Positions 24,509 through 31,492 of a stretch of DNA of 41,145 nt are shown here, piece by piece (the first letter of the stretch is position 1; each line of letters opens with the position of its first letter). The DNA lies in the NCBI GenBank assembly GCA_937912025.1, contig CALDOZ010000024.1, positions 1-41,145 on the forward strand, written 5' to 3'. The position numbers and the translations under genes were made by a program. The notes under the pieces were generated by a model. It was not told where the DNA came from. It searched no databases and worked only from the letters and a program-made list of their open reading frames with translations. Source of the DNA: an uncultured Clostridia bacterium (GTDB lineage Bacteria; Bacillota; Clostridia; Christensenellales; Borkfalkiaceae).

Positions 24509-25201
24509 TTATTCTTTGCGTGGGTCAATGTACTTGAACGCATTGTCGAACTGACCGTAGTGGCCCATTGCTTTTTTATAAGCTTCGTTAGGTTCCATAC
24601 CTTTCTTAATAAAGTCAGTCATTTTGCCGAGAGATACGAATTCGTAACCAACAACTTCCATATCTTCGTTAAGAGCCATTCTTGTAACGTAACCTTCAGC
24701 CATTTCAAGATATCTTGTACCTTTGCTTGCAGTTCCGTACATAGTACCTACTTGAGAGCGAAGTCCTTTACCAAGGTCTTCTAAGCCAGCGCCGATAACT
24801 AAACCGTCGTCAGAGAACGCAGATTGAGTACGACCGTAAGCAATTTGTAAGAAAAGTTCACGCATTGCCGTGTTAATAGCGTCGCAAACAAGGTCGGTGT
24901 TAAGCGCTTCAAGAATAGTTTTACCAGGTAAAATTTCAGAAGCCATAGCGGCAGAGTGAGTCATACCAGAGCAACCGATAGTTTCTACAAGTGCTTCTTG
25001 TATAATACCGTTTTTAACGTTAAGAGTAAGCTTACATGCGCCTTGTTGTGGTGCGCCCCAGCCAATACCGTGAGTTAAGCCTGAAATATCGGTGATTTGT
25101 TTAGACTTAATCCATTTGCCTTCTTCGGGAATAGGTGCAGGACCGTGGTTAGGACCTTGTTTAACGCAAACCATATTCTCTACTTCGTGTGAATATTGCA
25201 T
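24509..25201 (-). CDS. Iron-sulfur cluster assembly scaffold-like protein (IscU/NifU family)
   Basis: A 230-residue protein. The start is the ATG at 25201, preceded by GGAGG; a longer in-frame start at 25255 would extend into the promoter. The central region carries the IscU-like segment ETIGCSGMTHSAAMASEILPGKTI, with a conserved Cys in GCSG, and Cys residues also occur near the N-terminus (MVCVKQG), in GACKLTLNV and in DLVCDAI. It differs from standard IscU by an N-terminal extension (GPNHGPAPIPEEGKW) and a C-terminal extension, the form found next to GGGtGRT proteins. No cysteine desulfurase gene is nearby. The ability to hold a cluster is predicted from family only. Confidence 0.87.
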   Translation of the reverse strand: MQYSHEVENMVCVKQGPNHGPAPIPEEGKWIKSKQITDISGLTHGIGWGAPQQGACKLTLNVKNGIIQEALVETIGCSGMTHSAAMASEILPGKTILEALNTDLVCDAINTAMRELFLQIAYGRTQSAFSDDGLVIGAGLEDLGKGLRSQVGTMYGTASKGTRYLEMAEGYVTRMALNEDMEVVGYEFVSLGKMTDFIKKGMEPNEAYKKAMGHYGQFDNAFKYIDPRKE

Positions 25202-25241
25202 AATAGTTCCTCCATAATTTTTGTAATAAAAATCTTTAATA

Positions 25242-25270
25242 AGTATACCACTCACTTAATTTTTTTGCAA
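25242..25270 (-). promoter_or_regulatory. Promoter of the scaffold-GGGtGRT operon
   Basis: Minus strand: -35 TTGCAA (25265-25270), exact 17-base spacer, -10 TATACT (25242-25247). The transcript would start near 25235, with a leader of about 34 bases. Confidence 0.78.
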
Positions 25271-25403
25271 TGCTTTTTAGTTGTTTTTTTAAAATTTAAA
25301 ATAATATTTAAATTTAAAAGCGAATTTTTAGGCGTTATTTGGCGTGTAAGTTTGCTTTTTAGTAATTATGGTTAAGTTTAGCGGTAATGGTTTGTTAAAA
25401 TCG

Positions 25404-25432
25404 TTGACAAAAGTTTAATTAAATGCTAAACT
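25404..25432 (+). promoter_or_regulatory. Promoter of the tyrS operon
   Basis: -35 TTGACA (25404-25409), 17-base spacer, -10 TAAACT (25427-25432) with an extended TGC directly upstream. Initiation is expected near 25439, at the start of the T-box leader. Confidence 0.82.
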
Positions 25433-25438
25433 TTAATA

Positions 25439-25720
25439 AATTAAAAATTAAAGACCGTGACGTAGGACAAGTAGCGTCGGTTAGTTTTATAGAGAGCAGT
25501 CGGTTGGTGTAAGACTGTAAGCGTAACCGAATAGCGAATACACCTACTAAGTCGCTTTTGCAAAAGATTATCGAGTAGTGAAAGTCGGGTTTGCCCGTTA
25601 CAGCAAGTAGTGTTTAACACTCGTTAAGGGGTATATTGCGAAGTATACCTAATTAGAGATGGTACCGCAAAAATTTTGCTCTCTGTAATTTGCCTAAGCA
25701 AGTTACGGAGTTTTTTATTT
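25439..25720 (+). promoter_or_regulatory. Tyrosine T-box leader (tRNA-Tyr sensing)
   Basis: Stem I elements are present: the AGAGAGC box (25491-25497), the GGTTGGTGTAAGACTG segment downstream of it, and a specifier loop reading GAA-TAC-ACC, where TAC (25539-25541) is a tyrosine codon. The T-box bulge TGGTACCGCA (25660-25669) should pair with the tRNA acceptor end. A terminator follows, with CTCTGTAA pairing with TTACGGAG (25681-25710) and six T residues. Uncharged tRNA-Tyr would stabilise the antiterminator and switch on tyrS. The specifier agrees with the gene downstream. Confidence 0.93.
25681..25720 (+). terminator. T-box-controlled terminator
   Basis: Stem CTCTGTAATTTGC with GCAAGTTACGGAG around a CTAA loop, then TTTTTTATTTT. 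Its 5' part is expected to exchange with the T-box antiterminator. Confidence 0.9.
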
Positions 25721-25721
25721 T

Positions 25722-25805
25722 AAAAGTATTGCTTTGAGCGTTACTAATTAAACGTATTGCTTTAAGCGTTGTATAAATTTTAAACGTATTGCTTTTTTAA
25801 GCGTT
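25722..25805 (+). repeat. Three imperfect tandem repeats between the T-box terminator and tyrS
   Basis: The 21-mer AAACGTATTGCTTTAAGCGTT occurs at 25750-25770, with a variant at 25722-25742 (two differences) and a version with three extra T residues at 25782-25805. Each contains the small inverted repeat GCTT-T-AAGC. The function is unknown; they fill the space between terminator and ribosome site. Confidence 0.75.
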
Positions 25806-25820
25806 ATATAAGGAGTTAAT

Positions 25821-27029
25821 ATGGGAATATACGAAGAACTTATTGCGCGTGGTCTTATTGCGCAAGTAACAAACGAAAATGAAATTAAAGAACTTATAAA
25901 TTCGGGTAAAGCAACCTTTTATATTGGTTTTGACCCAACTGCTGACTCGTTACACGTTGGTCATTTTATGGCGCTTTGTTTAATGAAACGTTTACAAATG
26001 GCTGGAAATAAACCCGTTGTGTTAATTGGTGGCGGTACTGCTATGGTTGGCGACCCGTCGGGCAGAACTGATATGCGTCAAATGATGACGGTTGAAACTA
26101 TCGCTCATAACGTAGAATGTTTTAAAAAACAAATGGCGCGTTTTATTCAATTTGAAGGGGATAACGCCGCTATAACCGTTAATAATGCCGATTGGCTTTT
26201 AAGTCTTAATTACGTTGACGTTTTGCGTGAAGTTGGCGCGTGTTTTTCAGTTAATAATATGTTAAGGGCTGAATGCTATAAACAACGTATGGAAAAGGGT
26301 TTATCTTTCCTTGAATTTAACTATATGATTATGCAATCTTACGATTTTTACTACTTGTATCAAAAATATGGTTGCAATATGCAGTTTGGTGGCGACGACC
26401 AATGGTCAAACATGCTTGGCGGTACTGAACTTATAAGAAGAAAACTTGGTAAAGACGCTCACGCTATGACTATTACTTTACTTATGAATAGCGAAGGTAA
26501 AAAGATGGGTAAAACGGCAAGTGGCGCAGTTTGGCTTGACCCTAATAAAACTTCTCCGTTTGATTTTTATCAATATTGGCGTAACGTTAGCGATGCCGAC
26601 GTTTTAAAATGTATTCGTATGCTTACCTTTATTCCGCTTGAAGAAATTGACAAGATGGATAAATGGGAAGGCGCTGAACTTAACCGCGCTAAAGAAATTT
26701 TAGCGTTTGAACTTACAAAACTCGTTCACGGTGAAGAAGAAGCGGTTAAGGCTGAAAAACAAGCAAAGGCTGCTTTTGGCGGTGACGTTGATAATATGCC
26801 TGAAGTTGAAGTTTCTAAAGACCTTTTAACTATTATGGACGTTATGGTAAGCGCTGATATAACTAAATCTAAAGGCGAGGCAAGACGTCTTGTCGAGGGT
26901 GGCGGTGTTATTATTAACGACAAAAAACTCACGGTAAACGACTTAAATTTAACTGACGATATTAAAGCGGAAGGCTCGTTTATTCTTCATAAAGGTAAAA
27001 AAGTTCACGTTAAGGTAATTTTAAAATAA
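25821..27029 (+). CDS. tyrS: Tyrosyl-tRNA synthetase
   Basis: A 402-residue class I synthetase that charges tRNA-Tyr. The HIGH-type motif is HVGH in DPTADSLHVGHFMALC (about residue 45), tyrosine and tRNA recognition includes YDFYYLYQKYGCNMQFGGDDQWSN, and the KMSKS-type motif is KKMGKTASGAVW (about 230). The last 65 residues form an S4 RNA-binding domain (SKGEARRLVEGGGVIINDKK). The length is typical of bacterial TyrRS. AAGGAG precedes the ATG. Expression is controlled by the T-box leader with a Tyr specifier. The YigZ-like and recX genes follow without a terminator, so they share tyrosine-responsive read-through. Confidence 0.97.
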   Translation: MGIYEELIARGLIAQVTNENEIKELINSGKATFYIGFDPTADSLHVGHFMALCLMKRLQMAGNKPVVLIGGGTAMVGDPSGRTDMRQMMTVETIAHNVECFKKQMARFIQFEGDNAAITVNNADWLLSLNYVDVLREVGACFSVNNMLRAECYKQRMEKGLSFLEFNYMIMQSYDFYYLYQKYGCNMQFGGDDQWSNMLGGTELIRRKLGKDAHAMTITLLMNSEGKKMGKTASGAVWLDPNKTSPFDFYQYWRNVSDADVLKCIRMLTFIPLEEIDKMDKWEGAELNRAKEILAFELTKLVHGEEEAVKAEKQAKAAFGGDVDNMPEVEVSKDLLTIMDVMVSADITKSKGEARRLVEGGGVIINDKKLTVNDLNLTDDIKAEGSFILHKGKKVHVKVILK

Positions 27030-27036
27030 TTATTAA

Positions 27037-27666
27037 ATGAAAAATCAATTTTTAAGCATAAAAAAAGACGGTGTTTTGGAAACGATAATAGAAAAATCAC
27101 GCTTTATTTGTACCGTAAAACGCGTTGAAAATGAAGATGATGCTAAAAATTTCGTGCTTTCAATTAAAAAGAAATATCCAGACGCTACTCATAATTGTTA
27201 CGCTTACGTTGCCGATGCTGACGGTGTATACGCTCGTTTTTCAGACGACGGCGAACCGCAAGGCACGGCGGGACTTCCTATGCTTGACGCTTTAAAAAAT
27301 AAAGGTGTATTTTGTACGGCGGTAGTTGTTACAAGGTATTTTGGTGGAGTTAAACTTGGAACGGGCGGTTTAGTTCGCGCCTATCAAGGTAGCGTAATTA
27401 AGGCGATAAACGAAATTGGGGTGGCAAGTAACGTTTATAGCGCCACTTTTAAAACGGAAGTAGCGTATAACGTTTTGCCGTTAATTTTAAAACTTATTGA
27501 AGGTAAAAAGTGGATTAAAAACGACGTTGAATATCTTAACAATAGCGTTGCTATAACGTTTAGCGCGCCCATTGAAGAAAGTGATGGTATTTTTGATAAA
27601 ATTCGCGATTATTCCTCTGGAAAGTCCACCGTTTTGAAAATTAAAGAAGGGTATTTAGAGTATTGA
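27037..27666 (+). CDS. YigZ/IMPACT-family protein
   Basis: A 209-residue soluble protein. The N-terminal UPF0029/Impact domain carries KKYPDATHNCYAYV, FSDDGEPQGTAGLPML and VVVTRYFGGVKLGTGGLVRAY, the strongest signatures of the family; a small ferredoxin-like C-terminal domain follows. In eukaryotes IMPACT affects translational control through GCN1, but the bacterial role is not settled, with ribosome or nucleic-acid association suggested by structure. No clear ribosome site lies before the ATG, which is only 7 bases after tyrS. It sits second in the tyrS-yigZ-recX operon. Confidence 0.9.
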   Translation: MKNQFLSIKKDGVLETIIEKSRFICTVKRVENEDDAKNFVLSIKKKYPDATHNCYAYVADADGVYARFSDDGEPQGTAGLPMLDALKNKGVFCTAVVVTRYFGGVKLGTGGLVRAYQGSVIKAINEIGVASNVYSATFKTEVAYNVLPLILKLIEGKKWIKNDVEYLNNSVAITFSAPIEESDGIFDKIRDYSSGKSTVLKIKEGYLEY

Positions 27667-27667
27667 T

Positions 27668-28288
27668 ATGAAAGTTGTTACGGCGCTTAAACAACAAACT
27701 AAAAACGGTAAAAGAGTTAATTTATATCTTGACGATAAGTTTTATTGCGGTCTTGATTTAATTACCGTAATGAAATACCGAATTAAAGTAGGCGCTGAGT
27801 TTTCAGAGAGTGAAATTATAAAAATTCAGTATGATGAAGAAAGCAATTCTGCCTTTAACTACGCGTTAACTTCTTTAAGTAAAAGCGTTAAAACTGAAAA
27901 GGAAATTACTCAAAAATTACTAAGAAAAGGCTATCTTTTTGAAATTGTAGAGCAAGTTATTGCTAAACTAAAAGATTATGGATTTTTAAACGACGGCGAA
28001 TACGCTACAAGGTATTATAATACTTATTCAAACAAAAAGGGTAGTAGGCTTATCAAAATGGAGTTAAAAAGAAAAGGCGTAGACGATAAAACGCTTAACG
28101 ACTTTGATTTTGATAGTAATAGCGAACTAAATAGCGCTATTGAGATAGCAAAAAAATACGTTAAAAACAAAGAAGTAGACATAAAAACTTTTTCTAAATG
28201 TTACAAGTATTTACTATCAAAAGGTTTTTCGTATGAAGATAGTAAAAAGGCGTGTGAAATTGCCGTTGGTATACAAGTTGAAGATTAA
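27668..28288 (+). CDS. recX: Regulatory protein RecX
   Basis: A 206-residue protein of the RecX family, which binds the RecA filament and limits its activity in recombination and SOS. It is entirely helical, made of three-helix repeats; visible pieces are ALTSLSKSVKTEKEITQKLLRKGY and AKLKDYGFLNDGEYATRYYN, the latter the family's best signature. The ATG is one base after the YigZ stop, so translation is probably coupled. recA itself is not in the window. A terminator follows at 28339. The association with tyrS is probably positional only. Confidence 0.9.
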   Translation: MKVVTALKQQTKNGKRVNLYLDDKFYCGLDLITVMKYRIKVGAEFSESEIIKIQYDEESNSAFNYALTSLSKSVKTEKEITQKLLRKGYLFEIVEQVIAKLKDYGFLNDGEYATRYYNTYSNKKGSRLIKMELKRKGVDDKTLNDFDFDSNSELNSAIEIAKKYVKNKEVDIKTFSKCYKYLLSKGFSYEDSKKACEIAVGIQVED

Positions 28289-28338
28289 AAATTGTCAACT
28301 TTTATCAGTAATTTTTAATAAAATTCAAGCTAAAATGA

Positions 28339-28373
28339 AAAAATTCGTAGCAAGATTGCTACGAATTTTTATT
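28339..28373. terminator. Bidirectional terminator between recX and radA
   Basis: AAAAATTCGTAGCAA pairs with TTGCTACGAATTTTT around a very short apex, with T runs on both strands for the convergent recX and radA genes. Confidence 0.9.
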
Positions 28374-28382
28374 TACTAAATT

Positions 28383-29771
28383 TTAATCGTTTATTGGAAC
28401 TTCGTTAGTATTAGCGTCGCTAAATAAATGTTTTATTGCTTGCGATAGGTATGAAACTGCTACAATTTCAATCTTGTCAGAGTATTTTTTAACGGCGTTA
28501 TAATTGTATTTAGGAATAATTATTTTTTTAAATCCAAGTTTTATACTGTCAACTACTCTTTTTTCTGCTTGGGTAACGCCACGAACTTCGCCTGTTAATC
28601 CAAGTTCTCCAAAAGCGGTAACGTGCTTATCTATGGCTATATTTTTGTTTGCGCTTGCAAGTGATAAAGCGAGCGCTAAGTCGCAACTTGGTTCGCTAAG
28701 TTTTATTCCGCCCATTGCGTTCATATAAACGTCTTGATTATAAAAGGGTAGGTAAGCCTTTCTTTCAAGTACGGCAATAATTAACACCATGCGGTTATAA
28801 TCTATACCAAGTGGCATACGCCTTGGCATACCGAAAACCGTTTTCGATATTAGACTTTGAATTTCAACGGGCATACATCTATTACCACTAATTGACGGAG
28901 TAACTATACTTCCCGCGCTCGTTCCGCGGTTTTCACTCATAAATAAACCGTTATAATCTTTAACGTCTTTAACGCCTTTATCCGTCATTTCAAAAACGCC
29001 TACTTCTTCTGCCGAGCCAAAACGGTTTTTAACGGCACGGAGTAGTTTAGTGTTATCCGACGGTTCGCCTTCAAAATATAAAACGGTATCCATAATATGT
29101 TCTAAAACTTTAGGACCTGCAATATTTCCGTCTTTTGTAACGTGGCCAACGATAAACACCGTTTTGTGTTTAGATTTTGCAAGTCGCATAAGTCTTGACG
29201 CGCACTCTCTAACTTGAGTAACCGAGCCTGCCGAACTTTGAAGTTCGCTTAAATATATCGCTTGAATACTGTCAATTATAATAAAATCAAAATCGTCCGC
29301 CACCGTTTCAATGCTTTCAAGACGGCATTCGTTTAAAATTTTAAGTTTTTCGCCGTCAACCGATAGTCTATCGCAACGAAGTTTTACTTGAGATAAACTT
29401 TCTTCCGCGGTAACGTATAAAACGTTATAGTCTTTACTTAACTTGCCTGAAACTTGAGTTAAAAGGGTAGATTTACCAATTCCCGGGTCGCCGCCAATTA
29501 AAATAATAGAGTAAGGAACTATTCCACCGCCAAGAACTGTGTCAAACTCGGCAATTCCGCTTTTAATTCTTATTAAATGTTCTTTTTTAATTTCGTTTAA
29601 CGCAAGCGGTTTTGCTTTGGTAACCTTGTCGCTACTACCAAAAGCGTTAACTTGTTCTTCAATTTCTTCAACTAACGTGCCGAACTTTCCGCAAACGGGA
29701 CATTTGCCAAGCCATTGCGGACTAATACCGCCACATTCTTGACAAACGTATTTTGACGTTTGTTTTTTCAT
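28383..29771 (-). CDS. radA: DNA repair protein RadA (Sms)
   Basis: A 462-residue RecA-like ATPase and DnaB-type helicase that promotes branch migration during recombination. The N-terminal zinc finger has CQECGGISPQWLGKCPVCGKF (Cys pairs at about residues 10/13 and 24/27). Walker A is GGDPGIGKST near residue 90, Walker B is FIIIDSIQA, and the RadA-specific KNRFG motif is in RAVKNRFGSAEEV. The C-terminal Lon-like domain ends with AFGELGLTGEVRGV. AAGGAG precedes the ATG. It follows ispDF by 10 bases, so the minus-strand genes rqcP, ispDF and radA form one operon. Confidence 0.96.
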   Translation of the reverse strand: MKKQTSKYVCQECGGISPQWLGKCPVCGKFGTLVEEIEEQVNAFGSSDKVTKAKPLALNEIKKEHLIRIKSGIAEFDTVLGGGIVPYSIILIGGDPGIGKSTLLTQVSGKLSKDYNVLYVTAEESLSQVKLRCDRLSVDGEKLKILNECRLESIETVADDFDFIIIDSIQAIYLSELQSSAGSVTQVRECASRLMRLAKSKHKTVFIVGHVTKDGNIAGPKVLEHIMDTVLYFEGEPSDNTKLLRAVKNRFGSAEEVGVFEMTDKGVKDVKDYNGLFMSENRGTSAGSIVTPSISGNRCMPVEIQSLISKTVFGMPRRMPLGIDYNRMVLIIAVLERKAYLPFYNQDVYMNAMGGIKLSEPSCDLALALSLASANKNIAIDKHVTAFGELGLTGEVRGVTQAEKRVVDSIKLGFKKIIIPKYNYNAVKKYSDKIEIVAVSYLSQAIKHLFSDANTNEVPIND

Positions 29772-29781
29772 ATATAACTCC

Positions 29782-30924
29782 TTACTTATCTATCTTTTTA
29801 ACCGTGCAGTACGCTTGAACGGCAATACCTTCTTCGCGACCTACAATACCAATTCCTTCAAGGGTAGTTAAAGAAATACCAATTTTGTCGGTAGGTAAAT
29901 TTAACGCCTTACTAAGATTTTCAGTAATTTGAGGGACGTATTTCATCATCTTAGGTTTTTCAGCCATAACTACTGCCGAAATATTATTTGGCGCGTATCC
30001 GCTATTACTTAGCATAGCCATTACTTTGTCGAGTAAAATCATACTCGAAATATCTTTATACTCAGGGGATTTATCACTAAAGTGATAACCTATATCGCGC
30101 ATTGAAACGGCGGACAATAACGCGTCCATTATAGCGTGAGTTAAAACGTCGGCGTCGCTATGACCTAAAAGACCTTTATTATGCTCGATTTCAATACCGC
30201 CGAGAATGAGTTTTCTACCTTCAACAAGTTTGTGAAGGTCAAAGCCCGTTCCAACTCTAATATCGGTATTAACTACTTGGTTAAAATCTTCTGGGTAGGT
30301 GAGTTTTAGGTTGTTTTCTTGACATTCAACGACTTTGCATCTTCCAACGTAAGCGCAATACACGCCGGCGTCGTCGGTAAATTTTGAACTGTCTTTACAA
30401 AGCGAGTAGGCGCGTTTAATATCGCAAGTTAAAAACCCTTGCGGAGTTTTAGCGTAATACTTTCCATTGCGTGACGACGATAAAATATTACCTTTACCGT
30501 CAGTATCTAAAACGGTATCAACGCAAGGCGCTGAAACGACACCGCTACCATACTTAGCAACGGATAAAACGCACCTTTCAATCGTTTCCTTATATATATA
30601 GGGGCGCGCGCCGTCGTGTATCAAAGTAATACCGTCGTCAATTGTTTCAAGGGCGTTTTTTATAGAGTCAAAACGCGTTTGACCGCCTTTAACGTAAGAT
30701 ATTTTTTTAGTTATATTTTTAAGCGCGAGTTGCATTTTGTCAAGTTCGCCGTCTTTATAAACTACTATAATTTGGTCTATAAGCCTACACTCGTCAAACG
30801 CTTTAACAGTTTTAAAAATTACCTGCTCGTTGCCAAGGTAAGAAAAAACTTTATTTTCATTTTGTTTTGCGCGACTTCCGCTACCAGCCGCCGCGATTAT
30901 TGCGTAAACAACGTTATTTTTCAT
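29782..30924 (-). CDS. ispDF: Bifunctional IspD/IspF isoprenoid biosynthesis enzyme
   Basis: The 380-residue fusion carries two enzymes of the MEP pathway. Residues about 1-220 are IspD (2-C-methyl-D-erythritol 4-phosphate cytidylyltransferase), with the nucleotide-binding IAAAGSGSRAKQNENKVF and TLIHDGARPYI. Residues about 223-380 are IspF (MECDP synthase), with GTGFDLHKL, a metal-binding LGHSDADVLTHAIMDALL and GYHFSDKSPEYKDISS. All major metal-binding Asp and His residues are visible. The enzymes catalyse non-consecutive steps; the intervening kinase IspE is not in this window. Fusion is known in several bacterial groups. AAGGAG lies before the ATG. Confidence 0.95.
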   Translation of the reverse strand: MKNNVVYAIIAAAGSGSRAKQNENKVFSYLGNEQVIFKTVKAFDECRLIDQIIVVYKDGELDKMQLALKNITKKISYVKGGQTRFDSIKNALETIDDGITLIHDGARPYIYKETIERCVLSVAKYGSGVVSAPCVDTVLDTDGKGNILSSSRNGKYYAKTPQGFLTCDIKRAYSLCKDSSKFTDDAGVYCAYVGRCKVVECQENNLKLTYPEDFNQVVNTDIRVGTGFDLHKLVEGRKLILGGIEIEHNKGLLGHSDADVLTHAIMDALLSAVSMRDIGYHFSDKSPEYKDISSMILLDKVMAMLSNSGYAPNNISAVVMAEKPKMMKYVPQITENLSKALNLPTDKIGISLTTLEGIGIVGREEGIAVQAYCTVKKIDK

Positions 30925-30944
30925 ACTTCTCCTTACGTTTAAAA

Positions 30945-31190
30945 TTAGTCGTTAATAATTTCGTATAAAAGAGGGGCTTCGTCTTTTTTTACCGTTTCTT
31001 TAATTTCAAGAATACGGAATTTTAAATTTCCAACCCCGAAACGAACTTCTACAACGTCGCCAATTTTTATTTTGTACGACGGTTTAACTTCTTTGCCGTT
31101 AACGCTAACTTTACTATTGTCGCACGCTTCTTTGCTAACCGAACGACGCTTTAAAATTCTTGAAATTTTTAAAAATTTATCAATTCTCAA
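30945..31190 (-). CDS. rqcP: S4-domain RNA-binding protein, RqcP-like
   Basis: An 81-residue protein that is essentially one S4 domain: RIDKFLKISRILKRRSVSKEACD and VSVNGKEVKPSYKIKIGDVVEV. This size and sequence match RqcP (YabO), which binds the 50S subunit and works with RqcH in alanine tailing of stalled nascent chains. The ORF opens with a TTG codon at 31190, eight bases after AAGGAG, so TTG is the start; there is no ATG alternative at suitable spacing. It is first in the minus-strand operon with ispDF and radA, and lies divergent to rpoB. Confidence 0.86.
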   Translation of the reverse strand: MRIDKFLKISRILKRRSVSKEACDNSKVSVNGKEVKPSYKIKIGDVVEVRFGVGNLKFRILEIKETVKKDEAPLLYEIIND

Positions 31191-31263
31191 AATAAACTCC
31201 TTACGTTTTCTACAAAATTCGTAAAAATTTTTTAATTTATTTTAATAAAATAACGAAAAATAA

Positions 31264-31292
31264 TTGACATATTTACAACGTTAAATTATAAT
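31264..31292 (+). promoter_or_regulatory. Consensus promoter of rpoB
   Basis: TTGACA (31264-31269), exact 17-base spacer and TATAAT (31287-31292): a perfect sigma-A consensus. Initiation is expected at about 31299, giving a 190-nt leader before rpoB. Confidence 0.9.
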
Positions 31293-31298
31293 ATTAAA

Positions 31299-31492
31299 AT
31301 GCTAAAATGTAATAATAGCGTCTTTTTGTCCTTTTTTCAAAAAATAACGCTATTTAAAAGCAACTTTGCGAGGCGTATAAATTACATTTATAAGTTCGAA
31401 ATTACCGAACAATCGAATTTGTACTGTGTCATTATACAGCAAAAGCAAAAAATAATCAAGATGTTTTACAATTTTTTAAAGGAGTGTAAATA
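31299..31492 (+). promoter_or_regulatory. Long structured rpoB leader
   Basis: Three hairpins are visible: AATAGCG/CGCTATT (31314-31320 with 31348-31354), which also encloses a TTTTTG/CAAAAA stem; GTTCG/CGAAC (31394-31410); and CTGT/ACAG near 31424-31439. No terminator-like T run follows. An open frame of 64 codons begins exactly at the predicted first transcribed base and ends in a TAATG overlap with rpoB. Its codon use (AGG, CTA, TCC, CAG) is unlike the neighbours, so I do not call it a gene. Confidence 0.5.
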
